Origin: Saccharibacillus qingshengii
GTDB lineage: Bacteria > Bacillota > Bacilli > Paenibacillales > Paenibacillaceae
Direction of reading: 5' to 3'
Assembly: GCF_013185195.1 (NCBI RefSeq)
Contig: NZ_JAAZWC010000001.1
Coordinates: 221,758-285,757, forward strand
Length of the DNA: 64,000 bases
Below the pieces are notes generated by a model, which was given only the letters and a program-made list of their open reading frames with translations, had not been told where the DNA came from and ran no database searches. The first letter of the stretch is position 1, and each line of letters begins with the position of its first letter. The translations under genes and the position numbers were made by a program. This document shows, one piece after another, positions 8,497 through 16,860 of this stretch.

Positions 8497-9933
8497 TTAT
8501 TGGCGGCCTTTGAGGGCATGGCTCCATTCCAACGGGATTTCAAAACGTTCTTGTGATTTTGGCGCTTTATACGTGGTAGCCGCGAAAGCGGCGATATCCT
8601 CGGGATTCACTGGCCCGAGAACGCCTTCGAAGATCAGGTCAGTCTTGGAGATGCGTTCAAAACTTTGCGTTTTGAAACTCAAGTTCAAGTCCTCTTTTCC
8701 TTGAACGGGAACGAAATAAGGTGTCCATGATTGAACGTTGGGTGAATTATATTTCAAGCGTACGATCGTGCTGTCTTTTCTGTACTCGATATGCGTTAAG
8801 ATCATCTTATCGCCGTCGAACCCCTCCAGCGTGATCGGAAGACGACCATCGAACGGCTCCTTCACCGTACCGGATTCTTGGGGCTGGTCGAATGTTGAAA
8901 TATCAAAAAACAGCGAAGTCGGTTTACGATAAATCGTGCTAAACGGTTCAATTGAAAAAATCTCGTCGGTATAGCCATCTTCGTTGCCGCCCATATCAGT
9001 AACCCCTCCCATTAATGGTCGAAACAACGTTTCGATATTGTCTGAATAAGAGACTTCTACCCCACTGCCGTCTTGAGGATTATATCGAGTCATCTGAATA
9101 ACGTTCGATAGAGGACCGACTTTGATTTTATCCACGTTGAATCGATGTCCTTGATATTTGAACGATTGATTCGGGAAAAAGGTAAACGTTTGGGCATCGG
9201 CTTTGGACGAGTTTAAACTAAATTCGGCGTGCCAGTCACCGGACGTATTCGCAAGTTCGTGAGCTTTGAGCGAAAACTTGATTTCTTTCGCACCATTGAA
9301 GTCCGAAAATGAATAATCAAGCGTGCCCGCAAAATGATGCTGGTCCAAAAGGGTTCTCGTCGTTCGCAAATCCGTAAAAGGTTGATCTTTTTCGTCGACG
9401 CCTATCAGCTTCAATTCATACTTGAAAGTGGAAGTCGATTTTTTTAACGGATTTTTGTGGGCGGAAGTCTCCACAATATAATCGATCTTGGCTTTTCCTC
9501 CATCGTAATAGGCTTTAACGAGTTTGAGCGTTACCCCATTGTTTTTTATCACAATGTTCAATGGGGTAGACAAGTCTTCGATGCGCTCTTCTCCGCGGTA
9601 CTTGACCTCCTTTGTCGCAATGATATCCACCAGATTCCGAAAATCGATGCCCGATATGTCGGATTTGGCGGGTACTGATTTCGACTCGTTCAATGTGTAT
9701 GCAGCTGTCCCAATCAGCAGAAAAGTCAATATAAATGCCACAAAAACCTGTGTGCGCTTCTTCCGAGAGTTCGGGAGTACCTTTTTCATCTGATCCGGCT
9801 GATCCTGCCATATTTGCTCGAACATGACATTGAGGTCAGCCTTTTTCAACGATTCGGGTCCTTCGGTCTTCAATCTGTTCACCAGTTCTTGTTGAGATAT
9901 GACGGGACGGCGGGAAAAGAATTTTGGATTCAT
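8497..9933 (-). CDS. Anti-sigma factor, DUF4179-like membrane protein
   Basis: A 478-residue single-pass membrane protein. Residues 1-80 are cytosolic and charged, a transmembrane segment (TQVFVAFILTFLLIGTAAYTL, about 62-82) follows, and the remainder is an extracytoplasmic region rich in beta strands. This matches the DUF4179/DUF5643-type proteins that partner ECF sigma factors in Bacillales. Its start overlaps the stop of the ECF sigma gene by four bases, which indicates translational coupling. The likely job is to hold that sigma factor inactive at the membrane until an envelope signal arrives. The classical zinc-binding HxxxCxxC anti-sigma motif is absent from the N-terminus. Confidence 0.8.
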   Translation of the reverse strand: MNPKFFSRRPVISQQELVNRLKTEGPESLKKADLNVMFEQIWQDQPDQMKKVLPNSRKKRTQVFVAFILTFLLIGTAAYTLNESKSVPAKSDISGIDFRNLVDIIATKEVKYRGEERIEDLSTPLNIVIKNNGVTLKLVKAYYDGGKAKIDYIVETSAHKNPLKKSTSTFKYELKLIGVDEKDQPFTDLRTTRTLLDQHHFAGTLDYSFSDFNGAKEIKFSLKAHELANTSGDWHAEFSLNSSKADAQTFTFFPNQSFKYQGHRFNVDKIKVGPLSNVIQMTRYNPQDGSGVEVSYSDNIETLFRPLMGGVTDMGGNEDGYTDEIFSIEPFSTIYRKPTSLFFDISTFDQPQESGTVKEPFDGRLPITLEGFDGDKMILTHIEYRKDSTIVRLKYNSPNVQSWTPYFVPVQGKEDLNLSFKTQSFERISKTDLIFEGVLGPVNPEDIAAFAATTYKAPKSQERFEIPLEWSHALKGRQ

Positions 9934-10487
9934 CGGATCTCCTCCTGAGTTCGGGAAGCGTTTGGGAAACGGTGTGCGGACAGATCCGGATTCACCCTCA
10001 GCTTCGCAAGCCCTGCAGCCAGTCTCGACTTGCAGGTACCGAGCAGGATGTCCAGCGTCTCGGCGGCTTCCTTGAGCGGAATGTCCGCATAATAATGCAG
10101 TAGGATCACTTCTCTGCTCTTATGCGGCAGACGGCAGACCGCCTGCCACAGTTCGAGCTGACGTTCGTTCAGAAGCGCGATCGCTTCGGCTGTCCGCTCT
10201 GTTACTTGATCCGGCACTTGGCAGAACAGCGTCTGCCATTTCAGTTTGCGGTAATGGCTGCGTGCCAGATTGACGGCAATACGAGCGAGCCAGGGGCGAA
10301 ACGCACTGTCGCTTCCTTCTTCGCCGCGATACTGATCGTATTTGCTGAAAGCGCGAATGAACGTCTCCTGGGTCAGATCGTCTGCGAGCACTTTCGATTT
10401 GGTCAAAGCAAGCAAAATGCCGAAGATCGATTTCGAATGCCGCTCAAACAAACGCTTGGCCTCCTCCCGGCTTAACGCCTCGTTCAT
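9930..10487 (-). CDS. ECF-type RNA polymerase sigma factor
   Basis: A 185-residue group 4 sigma factor. Region 2 covers about residues 12-80, with the core-binding stretch LADDLTQETFIRAFSKYDQYR, and region 4 covers about 110-165, with the helix-turn-helix around IPLKEAAETLDILLGTCKSRLAAGL. It directs RNA polymerase to a small regulon. The ATG follows an AAGGAGGGG site by seven bases. The gene is followed without a gap by its probable anti-sigma factor. An AT-rich 336-base region upstream should hold its promoter, but I could not find a convincing ECF-type autoregulatory -35 AAC motif. Confidence 0.92.
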   Translation of the reverse strand: MNEALSREEAKRLFERHSKSIFGILLALTKSKVLADDLTQETFIRAFSKYDQYRGEEGSDSAFRPWLARIAVNLARSHYRKLKWQTLFCQVPDQVTERTAEAIALLNERQLELWQAVCRLPHKSREVILLHYYADIPLKEAAETLDILLGTCKSRLAAGLAKLRVNPDLSAHRFPNASRTQEEIR

Positions 10488-10823
10488 AGTGTCCCCTCCT
10501 TTTGTCTGACCCGTATACGCTTCGACAAGGAATCGAGTTCACTTTTTTATGAAAAAAACTTCGATAATTATTCGGTTTACCATAATATTATTCTGTAAAT
10601 AAAAATAAACCGCTGCCGAATTTGTCGGAAGTGGCACGTTGAATAGAAGTGCAGGATCGTATTGCCGGACTCAATTTTTTGTCGCTTATTTCTCCTTAGA
10701 AATAACTATCTCTTACCTAAGACAGTTTATTAAATTAAACAAGACTTTAGCAAAAGAATAATATGCACATAATTGTTATTATGTAAACATTTAATCTTTA
10801 CACTATGAAAGGCGTGATTCCTA
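10488..10823. promoter_or_regulatory. AT-rich 336-bp divergent intergenic region
   Basis: This gap separates the minus-strand sigma gene from the plus-strand propeller remnant. It holds the second 18-bp palindrome (10767-10784) and a looser relative near 10567-10592 with arms TTTAC and GTAAA. I see no gene, RNA or hairpin terminator. Confidence 0.4.
10767..10788. promoter_or_regulatory. 18-bp imperfect palindrome, copy 2
   Basis: ACATAA, six bases, TTATGT, then AAAC. It has the same spacing and the same flank as the copy at 4389, and again sits upstream of a (now broken) propeller gene. Confidence 0.4.
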
Positions 10824-11125
10824 TTGAATAAGTCTAAACTTCTTTTGAGCACTCTGCTTTGCAGGACAGACCTCTTCCACCTATCCGGAACTGCAAACTC
10901 CCGTATCGCAGCTCGATCTATACGGAAGAGGCGCCTATGCAGGTCTCGTCAGCGGGCAGTTCTATCTGATCGATATCCACTTCAGCCAAACCGGTGGGTC
11001 GGATCGATACCGGATCGCAGGCGTATGGCAGGACACTTCTGATCGGAGATACCGTGATTATTCAAGCCGAGGACAAGCTGATCGCTGTAAAGCGCCCTGC
11101 CGTGCTGAAAGATAAAGAGCAGTAA
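10824..11125 (+). pseudogene. Remnant of a PQQ-propeller gene
   Basis: A TTG start and a short N-terminal coding piece run straight into sequence matching only the last 70 or so residues of copy 1. After a frame change the remnant reads QLDLYGRGAYAGLVSGQFYL, aligned to LDLHEAGLYAGLSDGKFYL, and after a second frame change TLLIGDTVIIQAEDKLIAVK, aligned to TLLVGRTVLIQTEKELIAVK. Most of the gene (more than 300 codons) is therefore deleted and at least one frameshift separates the surviving blocks. The last reading frame ends at the TAA at 11123-11125. The upstream palindrome shared with copy 1 has been kept. Confidence 0.8.
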
Positions 11126-11159
11126 GGCAGCTGGGAAGCGATAAAAAAAGGAGAAGATC

Positions 11160-11972
11160 ATGAACATTCAATCTACTACTCACATTAAACTCAAGCGTCG
11201 TATCGCCACTTCTCTAACCGCCGCGCTATTCATGGGCACAACCGGGATTTTAGTCGGAACGTCGCCAACAGCTCAAGCGGCTTCGTCTTCGGTTTTGGCC
11301 GTTGTCCCCATGACGTCAAAAGGCTCATCCCTGCCGATACACACAAAGGAACGATCAAATGAACTTATCCGCTTGAACTGGCACAACCTGTTTTAACATT
11401 AAACCAATCCCTCTACGCTGTTACAAAAAAGGAACGATCGTTAAATTGAATGCTCAAACCGGGAAAACCCTTGGACAAAAAAACGCTCCGGCAAGATCGA
11501 CGAAAGTTTCCGATGTTTACGGAGCGCAAGGGTTTATTCTGCACGGAGCTACCCTTTATCTGGCGGATAGTAAAGGGCTGACCCAGATCAGTGCAATAAG
11601 TGGTAAGACTCTTCGTAATTTTCCGACATTCGAGGGTCTACCGCAAGAAGTTCGAGGAAATATGATATTGGCCTTATCGGTCGCATCCGGCGCTTACTTA
11701 CGAGAAATTCTTCAAGCTTATGATGCCGAGACCGGAAAGCCGCTTTGGGAAGTTCAAGGGGACCACAATCGCATACTCCGATATGATAACGAATATTTGT
11801 ACGCCCGCAGTATTCCGAGATGGTATTCGATCGGGGTACCGCTAATCTCCGAACCTCGGTCGTAACGAAAGCCCGGGGAGACTCTTCGCTCACACTCTGA
11901 ACAGAAGAAGTATTCGTGCAATCAGCCAAAGGAATTGAAGCTATCAAAATACCAAAAAATGGACAAGATTAA
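11160..11972 (+). pseudogene. Second decayed PQQ-propeller gene
   Basis: A good ribosome binding site and ATG open a signal peptide (RIATSLTAALFMGTTGILVG..AQA). The frame is lost near 11380. In a second frame a blade reads SLYAVTKKGTIVKLNAQTGKTLG and continues to a stop at 11865 with further blades (LYLADSKGLTQISAISGKTL, LQAYDAETGKPLWEV). A third frame gives the C-terminus VFVQSAKGIEAIKI, matching VLIQTEKELIAVKH of copy 1, ending at 11972. The total is about 270 codons against 440-460 for intact copies, so both deletions and frameshifts occurred. It lies 34 bases after the first remnant, echoing the tandem intact pair at 4.4-7.3 kb. Confidence 0.8.
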
Positions 11973-12015
11973 AGCGGATAAGTGGTCAACTCGGCATGTT
12001 TTAATGGATTTAAAC

Positions 12016-12053
12016 AAAAACAGCGTATAATTTATATTATACGCTGTTTTTTT
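12016..12053 (+). terminator. Bidirectional intrinsic terminator
   Basis: Arms AACAGCGTATAAT and ATTATACGCTGTT enclose a four-base loop with T runs on both strands. It separates the propeller remnant from the convergent hypothetical gene. Confidence 0.9.
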
Positions 12054-12071
12054 GCACCTTTTAAGAAGCGA

Positions 12072-12581
12072 TTATAAGGCGGATTTCAGTAGTTTTATTC
12101 CATCCTCAAATACCGCCTGCAGCACCTTCAGATCCACATTCGTCCAAGTCGGCGTAAAATATTCTCCACCTTTCCTTAACGTCGGAGGGTTCGTTCCATA
12201 AAAAACTCTATGATAGACCGGGGTGACTTCTTCTTGATCTCCGTAAAATGAACGTTTTAATGAACAGGCTGCATCGCTGACCATGTTCCAAAAGTTTAAA
12301 AAACGATGACAGTCGACTGTTCGCGTATCTTCGATCTGATCGAATTCCTGTCTTAGTCGATCAACATCAAAAAATGCGATTTCTAAATCGGTAAGTTCCT
12401 TGTTCGTTGCTTCCCCATAAGAATCTAACGTCTCTCGAGAATCAAAGGTCTTAAGCCTATCCGCTTCAATTAAAAAACCATCCTCCTCATCCCCGTCCTT
12501 TTTATCTGTATACCAAATGCACCAAAAAAGACGACCTTCGATTCGGAATACAATCGGCGAGTATTCTTTAGTTTTATTCAT
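12072..12581 (-). CDS. Hypothetical protein, low GC
   Basis: A 169-residue acidic cytosolic protein rich in aromatic residues (RLFWCIWYTDKKDGDEEDGF near the N-terminus, HRVFYGTNPPTLRKGGEYFTPTWTN near the C-terminus). I do not recognise a family. The ATG at 12581 follows TAGGAGTGG by a few bases and is preferred over an upstream ATG at 12602. Base composition is clearly lower in GC than the neighbours, and the next gene shares this, so this 0.9-kb stretch may have been acquired. It is not obviously part of a toxin-immunity pair, as no toxin is nearby. Confidence 0.65.
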   Translation of the reverse strand: MNKTKEYSPIVFRIEGRLFWCIWYTDKKDGDEEDGFLIEADRLKTFDSRETLDSYGEATNKELTDLEIAFFDVDRLRQEFDQIEDTRTVDCHRFLNFWNMVSDAACSLKRSFYGDQEEVTPVYHRVFYGTNPPTLRKGGEYFTPTWTNVDLKVLQAVFEDGIKLLKSAL

Positions 12582-12644
12582 TTCCACTCCTATTATTAAC
12601 ATATATTCACTGAGGTCTCTCGAAGTTTTATCGCTCAGGTTACA

Positions 12645-12944
12645 TCAATTCTTCCAACATACTCCTATAAAAACTAAAGTCATCCCCACTAAAAGAATGA
12701 TAAGATGCAAGCTTTGGACCAAATAAGTGAAACTGATAACCGAAGCAAAAACCACGGACAATCCGATGAAAACAATGCCTAATGCCATAATTTTGGGTCC
12801 AGTCAGGTTTTTACGAAACGTTGTGAAAGCGGCAACCAATCCGAGTACAATCAGAATGATGATCATGATAATAATGAATTTTATTCCGGTTTGCGACACC
12901 TTGAATATCGAGTAAAAAGCATCCTCTTGATCGTATCCCTGCAT
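12645..12944 (-). CDS. Small three-helix membrane protein
   Basis: A 99-residue hypothetical membrane protein with three hydrophobic segments: IKFIIIMIIILIVLGLVAAF (about 21-40), IMALGIVFIGLSVVFASVI (about 52-70) and SLHLIILLVGMTLVFIGV (about 78-95). A basic loop (FRKNLTGPK) between the first two suggests the cytosolic side. A weak GGGGG site precedes the ATG. Low GC, like the preceding gene. Function unknown. Confidence 0.55.
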   Translation of the reverse strand: MQGYDQEDAFYSIFKVSQTGIKFIIIMIIILIVLGLVAAFTTFRKNLTGPKIMALGIVFIGLSVVFASVISFTYLVQSLHLIILLVGMTLVFIGVCWKN

Positions 12945-12969
12945 GTCTGGGCCCCCTATTCATTTGTCC

Positions 12970-13776
12970 TTATTCGAAAAAGCGGCCAATCTCCACGATC
13001 ATGGAGCCCATCCGCTCAACTTTGGGGACGACCATGCGTTCAATCCCTTTTTCACGCAGCGCATCCGCCGTCACCTTACCGACAGCTGCAGCGAGGACGT
13101 GATGTTCGAAACTCTCCTTAAGCTCGGCTTCGCATCCGGTTTCCAACGCATAATCGAACAGATAGTTCACCTGAACCTGCGTCGTAAAGCAAACGGCATC
13201 AACCTGATGCCGCAGCAGTTCTTCGGTCAATTGGGCCAGGGTTTCTTGTTCCGGCGCGTGATAGCGGTACGGAAGCACCGCCTGGGTGTTCATTTCGGGC
13301 TGACTCTCGATAAACTGGTGCAGCTGTGCGGTGAGTTCACCATGCAGCTGCAGCCAGACATGGCAGCCGTCAAAATTGAACAGCTGCAGTTTGTCGATCA
13401 TATTGGCGATCGTGCCGTCGTCCGCGCTGACGGCAGGGTGGACACCGGATTTTTTTAGCAGCGAGTTAGTTCGGTAGCCGCGGCAAGCCACTTTGGAGCT
13501 TTTTAGTTTCTCCTCAAATGCCTCGACCATTCCCAAACGTTCTGCCGCCGCATAAACTGCCTCGTAACCGATTCCCGTCGTAAAGATCACCCAGTCATAT
13601 TCCTGCTCTATGAACTGCCGGACATCCCGTTCGATCTCGGATGGATCCGCAGGGGTCAAACCCTGCAAAGAGCGCACCAATGCTGTACCGCCCCGGCGTT
13701 CGATTACTTCCGCCATATCCTCGGGAATTTTGGAACCGGCGATGACGATCTTTTTACCTTCAAGTCCGTTAGCCAT
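12970..13776 (-). CDS. Uroporphyrinogen-III synthase
   Basis: A 268-residue HemD-family protein that closes the linear tetrapyrrole hydroxymethylbilane into uroporphyrinogen III, the precursor of siroheme. The two-domain HemD fold is suggested by the 'VIFTTGIGYEAVYAAAERLG' segment at about residues 60-82 and the equivalent 'DAVCFTTQVQVNYLFDYA' segment in the second half, the usual pseudo-symmetric pair. It overlaps the end of nasE by eight bases with its own AAGGAGGGG site. Its place in the nitrite reductase operon fits a role in siroheme supply for NasD; a dedicated copy besides the heme-pathway hemD is the usual reading, but that other copy is outside this window. Confidence 0.85.
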   Translation of the reverse strand: MANGLEGKKIVIAGSKIPEDMAEVIERRGGTALVRSLQGLTPADPSEIERDVRQFIEQEYDWVIFTTGIGYEAVYAAAERLGMVEAFEEKLKSSKVACRGYRTNSLLKKSGVHPAVSADDGTIANMIDKLQLFNFDGCHVWLQLHGELTAQLHQFIESQPEMNTQAVLPYRYHAPEQETLAQLTEELLRHQVDAVCFTTQVQVNYLFDYALETGCEAELKESFEHHVLAAAVGKVTADALREKGIERMVVPKVERMGSMIVEIGRFFE

Positions 13777-14137
13777 TCGCTTCCCCTCCTTCGCTTTTCG
13801 GAATGCCGATGCGCACCTCGTTTTCTTCGATATGGATCGGATACGTCTGTACTTTTCCGCTATCCGGGTCCATCACTTCTCCGTCGGTCAGCCGAATCCG
13901 CCAATCGCAGATTGGATCGTATAGCAGGGTTCCGGAGACGATTCCTTCGGCCAGTGTCCCGCCCCGCGGGCCGGGGCTTCTATTCTCCAGTGCAAACCAT
14001 TCGCCTTCCGATGTTTTGAACACAGCGATATCCGCCTGTTCCACCTTGACTTTTCTGCCGATTCGCTCTATAAAATCATCGACAGTACCGACCCGGTAAT
14101 ACGTATAATCTTGATCCGGTCTTAATGATGACATCAT
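13769..14137 (-). CDS. nasE: Nitrite reductase small subunit (Rieske-like)
   Basis: A 122-residue Rieske-fold partner of the nitrite reductase large subunit. The GGTLAEGIVSG (59-69) and DWRIRLTDGEV segments are typical of NirD/NasE. The cluster-binding boxes are degenerate: where CPH is expected the protein has Ser54-Pro-Gly56, and where CPLH is expected it has Asp74-Pro-Ile-Cys77, so a [2Fe-2S] cluster is unlikely, as in several NirD proteins. It overlaps the nasD stop by four bases, so the two subunits are translationally coupled. Together they reduce nitrite to ammonium in the cytosol using NAD(P)H. Confidence 0.9.
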   Translation of the reverse strand: MMSSLRPDQDYTYYRVGTVDDFIERIGRKVKVEQADIAVFKTSEGEWFALENRSPGPRGGTLAEGIVSGTLLYDPICDWRIRLTDGEVMDPDSGKVQTYPIHIEENEVRIGIPKSEGGEANG

Positions 14138-16644
14138 ACAGTCCCCCTATCCGGAACTACCGAAGCACTGAGATCATCGAACATCTTCTCGCGCAGATTC
14201 GAGTTGTCCAGGATTTCGTTCCACGGTTCCTGCACCTGACCAAGCGCCTGTTCGATCCGTTCGACCAGCGCACCGTTCCACGGTTCCTGCACCTGACCAA
14301 GCGCCTGTTCGATCCGTTCGACCAGCGCACGACGGTTATCCGGATCGTTCACTATAGTATCGATCACCGATTGCAGACCGACCCGCTCGATCCAGTCCGA
14401 TGTTCGTTCGAGGTATTTGCCGGTCTCGCGATAATGCTGGATAAACGCGGCGATAATTTCCAGCAGCTCTTCGTCTGTTCTGACTTTGCACAGCAGTTCG
14501 GCCAAACGGGCCTTGATCCCGCCGTTGCCACCCACATAGATTTCCCAGGCTCCTTCGTTGCCGACGATTCCGATATCTTTGGTGGCCGACTCGGCGCAGT
14601 TGCGCGGACAGCCGTTAACCGCCATCTTGAATTTCGCGGGCATGTCCAGCCGCTCGAATTTCTTCTCGATGAGAATACCAAGGCCGATCGAATCTTTAGT
14701 GCCGAACCGGCAGAACTGCGAGCCGACACAGGTTTTTACCGTTCGCAGCGCTTTGGCATAGGCATAACCGGACGGCATCCCGAGGTCTTTCCAGATATTC
14801 GGCAGATCTTCTTTCTTGATCCCCAGCAGATCCAAGCGCTGTCCGCCTGTCACTTTGACCATTTTGACTTTGTATTTGACGGCAATGTCTGCGATCAGGC
14901 GCAGATCTTCCGGCGTCGTTACACCGCCGTACATACGCGGCACCACGCCGAAGGTACCGTCTTTTTGAATATTGGCATGCATCCGCTCGTTGACGAGCCG
15001 TGAATCCCGTTCGTCCACATGCTCCGTCGGCCAGATCATCCCGAGATAATAGTTCAGGGCAGGACGGCACTTGGAGCACCCTTCCTTGTTGTTCCATTCC
15101 AGGGCGTACCGAACTTCCTGTGAAGTAATCAGACCTTTTTCCTTGATCTCGCGCACTACTTCGTCGCGGCTGAGTGTTGTACAAGCGCAGATCGCTTCTT
15201 TTTTGGCGGCCGCCGAGTCATATTGATCCCCGAGTACATACTGCAGAATCTGCTCGATAACCGGGCGGCAGCCGCCGCAGGATCGGCAGGCGCTGGTTGT
15301 GGCCTTGATCTCTTCTACCGTTGTAAGACCATTCTCGGAGATCGCATCTACAATACGTTTCTTGCTGACGCCGTTGCAGCCGCATACAATCTCTTCATCG
15401 GCCAAGTCGGCTACCGTATTTCCGGTATCCGGCGCTCCCTGCCCGACAATCGCCGTATGAATAGCTTCGGTCATCACCGTACCGGTGCGAATCCACTGCT
15501 GCAGCCGGGACATCTCGCGTCCGTCGCCGATCAGAATCCCGCCGACGATCCGGCCGTTGCGCATCAGTACTTTTTTGTAAATCCGCCGCCAATCGTCATG
15601 CATACGCACGATCGACAGGTCTTCCGCATCCATGAATTCCCCTGCAGAGAAGACATCCACTCCGGAAATTTTAAGCTGAGTAGAAACCGTCGAACCTTCA
15701 TACGGCTCGGTTTCCACCTCACAGAGCTGCTTGGCCAGTACGGCGCCCTGCTCGAACAAAGGCGCAACCAGGCCGTACGATATTCCCCGGTGTTCATTAC
15801 ATTCTCCGATCGCATACACATCCGCTGCGGATGTCCGCATATAGTCGTCAACAAGAATGCCCCGGTTCACTTCGATCCCGCTTGCCTGAGCCAGCTCGAC
15901 ATTCGGCTTGATTCCCGCCGCCATCACGACGAATTCCGTTTCAAGTTCCGTACCGTCGGCAAACCGGATCCCACTGACCCGTTCCTCGCCGAGAAATTGA
16001 GCCGTTTGTTTGCCGGTTGCGAACTTTAGCCCTTGGCTTTCAAGTTCGGTCTGCAGCATACGGGCTGCCGTAGGATCCAGCTGCCGTTCCATCAGTTCTT
16101 TGAACAGGTGAACGACCGTGACATCCATACCGAGCTTCGATAGGCCTTTGGCGGCTTCAAGCCCCAGCAGACCTCCGCCGATAACGGCTGCTTTTTTATA
16201 TTGATCCGCGGTTTGAAGCATGTGCTCACAATCCGCAATATCACGGAATCCGATAATGCCCTGCTTCTCCACTCCCGGTACAGGCAGCATAAAGGGCCTA
16301 GAGCCGGTAGCGATAATGAGACGATCGTAGGCAACCTTCACTCCGTTATCCGCTTCCACCGTTTTCTGCTGAATATCGATCGTCGTCACTTGGGTTCCCG
16401 TATACAAGTTGATCCCGTTCGCTTCATACCAAGTGTAGTCGTTCAGAATGATTTCTTCGACCGATTTGCTCTTCTCCAACACATACGACAGTTGAATACG
16501 GTTGTAGTTCGGATAAGGTTCACTGCCAAAGACCGTAATATGGTAGCTGTTGGGTGCCAGTTTCAAGATATGCTCGATGGTGTTGATCCCTGCCATCCCG
16601 TTGCCGATCATCACCAATCGCTTGCGCTGCTGCGTTTCTTCCAT
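14134..16644 (-). CDS. nasD: Assimilatory nitrite reductase large subunit
   Basis: An 836-residue flavo-siroheme enzyme that passes six electrons from NAD(P)H to nitrite. The order is: N-terminal FAD/NAD domain (GNGMAGINTIEHIL at the start, second GxGxxG in IGGGLLGLEAAKGL), BFD-like [2Fe-2S] domains (CGCNGV...CRSCGGCR, then CACTTLSRDEV...CSKCRPAL) and the siroheme/[4Fe-4S] domain with CVGSQFCRFG and GCPRNC at about residues 636-690. The ATG at 16644 has ideal spacing to GGAGGT; the ATG at 16650 abuts that site. The C-terminus carries a perfect 57-bp tandem duplication. First gene of the nasD-nasE-hemD-like operon. Confidence 0.95.
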   Translation of the reverse strand: MEETQQRKRLVMIGNGMAGINTIEHILKLAPNSYHITVFGSEPYPNYNRIQLSYVLEKSKSVEEIILNDYTWYEANGINLYTGTQVTTIDIQQKTVEADNGVKVAYDRLIIATGSRPFMLPVPGVEKQGIIGFRDIADCEHMLQTADQYKKAAVIGGGLLGLEAAKGLSKLGMDVTVVHLFKELMERQLDPTAARMLQTELESQGLKFATGKQTAQFLGEERVSGIRFADGTELETEFVVMAAGIKPNVELAQASGIEVNRGILVDDYMRTSAADVYAIGECNEHRGISYGLVAPLFEQGAVLAKQLCEVETEPYEGSTVSTQLKISGVDVFSAGEFMDAEDLSIVRMHDDWRRIYKKVLMRNGRIVGGILIGDGREMSRLQQWIRTGTVMTEAIHTAIVGQGAPDTGNTVADLADEEIVCGCNGVSKKRIVDAISENGLTTVEEIKATTSACRSCGGCRPVIEQILQYVLGDQYDSAAAKKEAICACTTLSRDEVVREIKEKGLITSQEVRYALEWNNKEGCSKCRPALNYYLGMIWPTEHVDERDSRLVNERMHANIQKDGTFGVVPRMYGGVTTPEDLRLIADIAVKYKVKMVKVTGGQRLDLLGIKKEDLPNIWKDLGMPSGYAYAKALRTVKTCVGSQFCRFGTKDSIGLGILIEKKFERLDMPAKFKMAVNGCPRNCAESATKDIGIVGNEGAWEIYVGGNGGIKARLAELLCKVRTDEELLEIIAAFIQHYRETGKYLERTSDWIERVGLQSVIDTIVNDPDNRRALVERIEQALGQVQEPWNGALVERIEQALGQVQEPWNEILDNSNLREKMFDDLSASVVPDRGTV
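14217..14330. repeat. Perfect 57-bp tandem duplication inside nasD
   Basis: Bases 14217-14273 and 14274-14330 are identical. The period of 57 keeps the frame and repeats a 19-residue block beginning ALVERIEQALGQVQEPWN in the C-terminal tail of NasD. Perfect identity suggests a very recent slip or an assembly artefact. Confidence 0.95.
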
Positions 16645-16764
16645 TTTCATACCTCCTTTGTTCAGTAAGATCGTTTTCCTAAAATTCCCTTCCTCTATTT
16701 ACTAACCAATGTCTTGAAGGCGCAACCGAATTTTCCAAATGGATTTTTCGTTCTTTTTATTAAC

Positions 16765-16786
16765 ATAATATTTGTTATGTAAACTA
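16765..16786. promoter_or_regulatory. 18-bp imperfect palindrome, copy 3 (upstream of nasD)
   Basis: ACATAA, six bases, TTATGT, then AAAC on the plus strand, about 120 bases upstream of nasD, which reads on the minus strand. Same spacing as the copies at 4389 and 10767. Confidence 0.4.
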
Positions 16787-16801
16787 TATTTTTATAGATA
16801 C

Positions 16802-16830
16802 AAAAAAGCGAAGAGCTGCTGCTCTTCGCT
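16802..16830 (-). terminator. Intrinsic terminator of the CYTH-like gene
   Basis: On the minus strand AGCGAAGAGC and GCTCTTCGCT form a tight hairpin followed by six T, about 30 bases past the stop of the gene at 16861. Confidence 0.9.
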
Positions 16831-16860
16831 GTTCCGTTTATCCCAGTCTGTTAGCCGGGT

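Noticed and set aside
16765..16786. GlnR/TnrA or Fnr site upstream of nasD
   Set aside because: The palindrome has ACATAA/TTATGT arms, which do not fit TGTNA-N7-TNACA or TGTGA-N6-TCACA. An unassigned motif is more honest.
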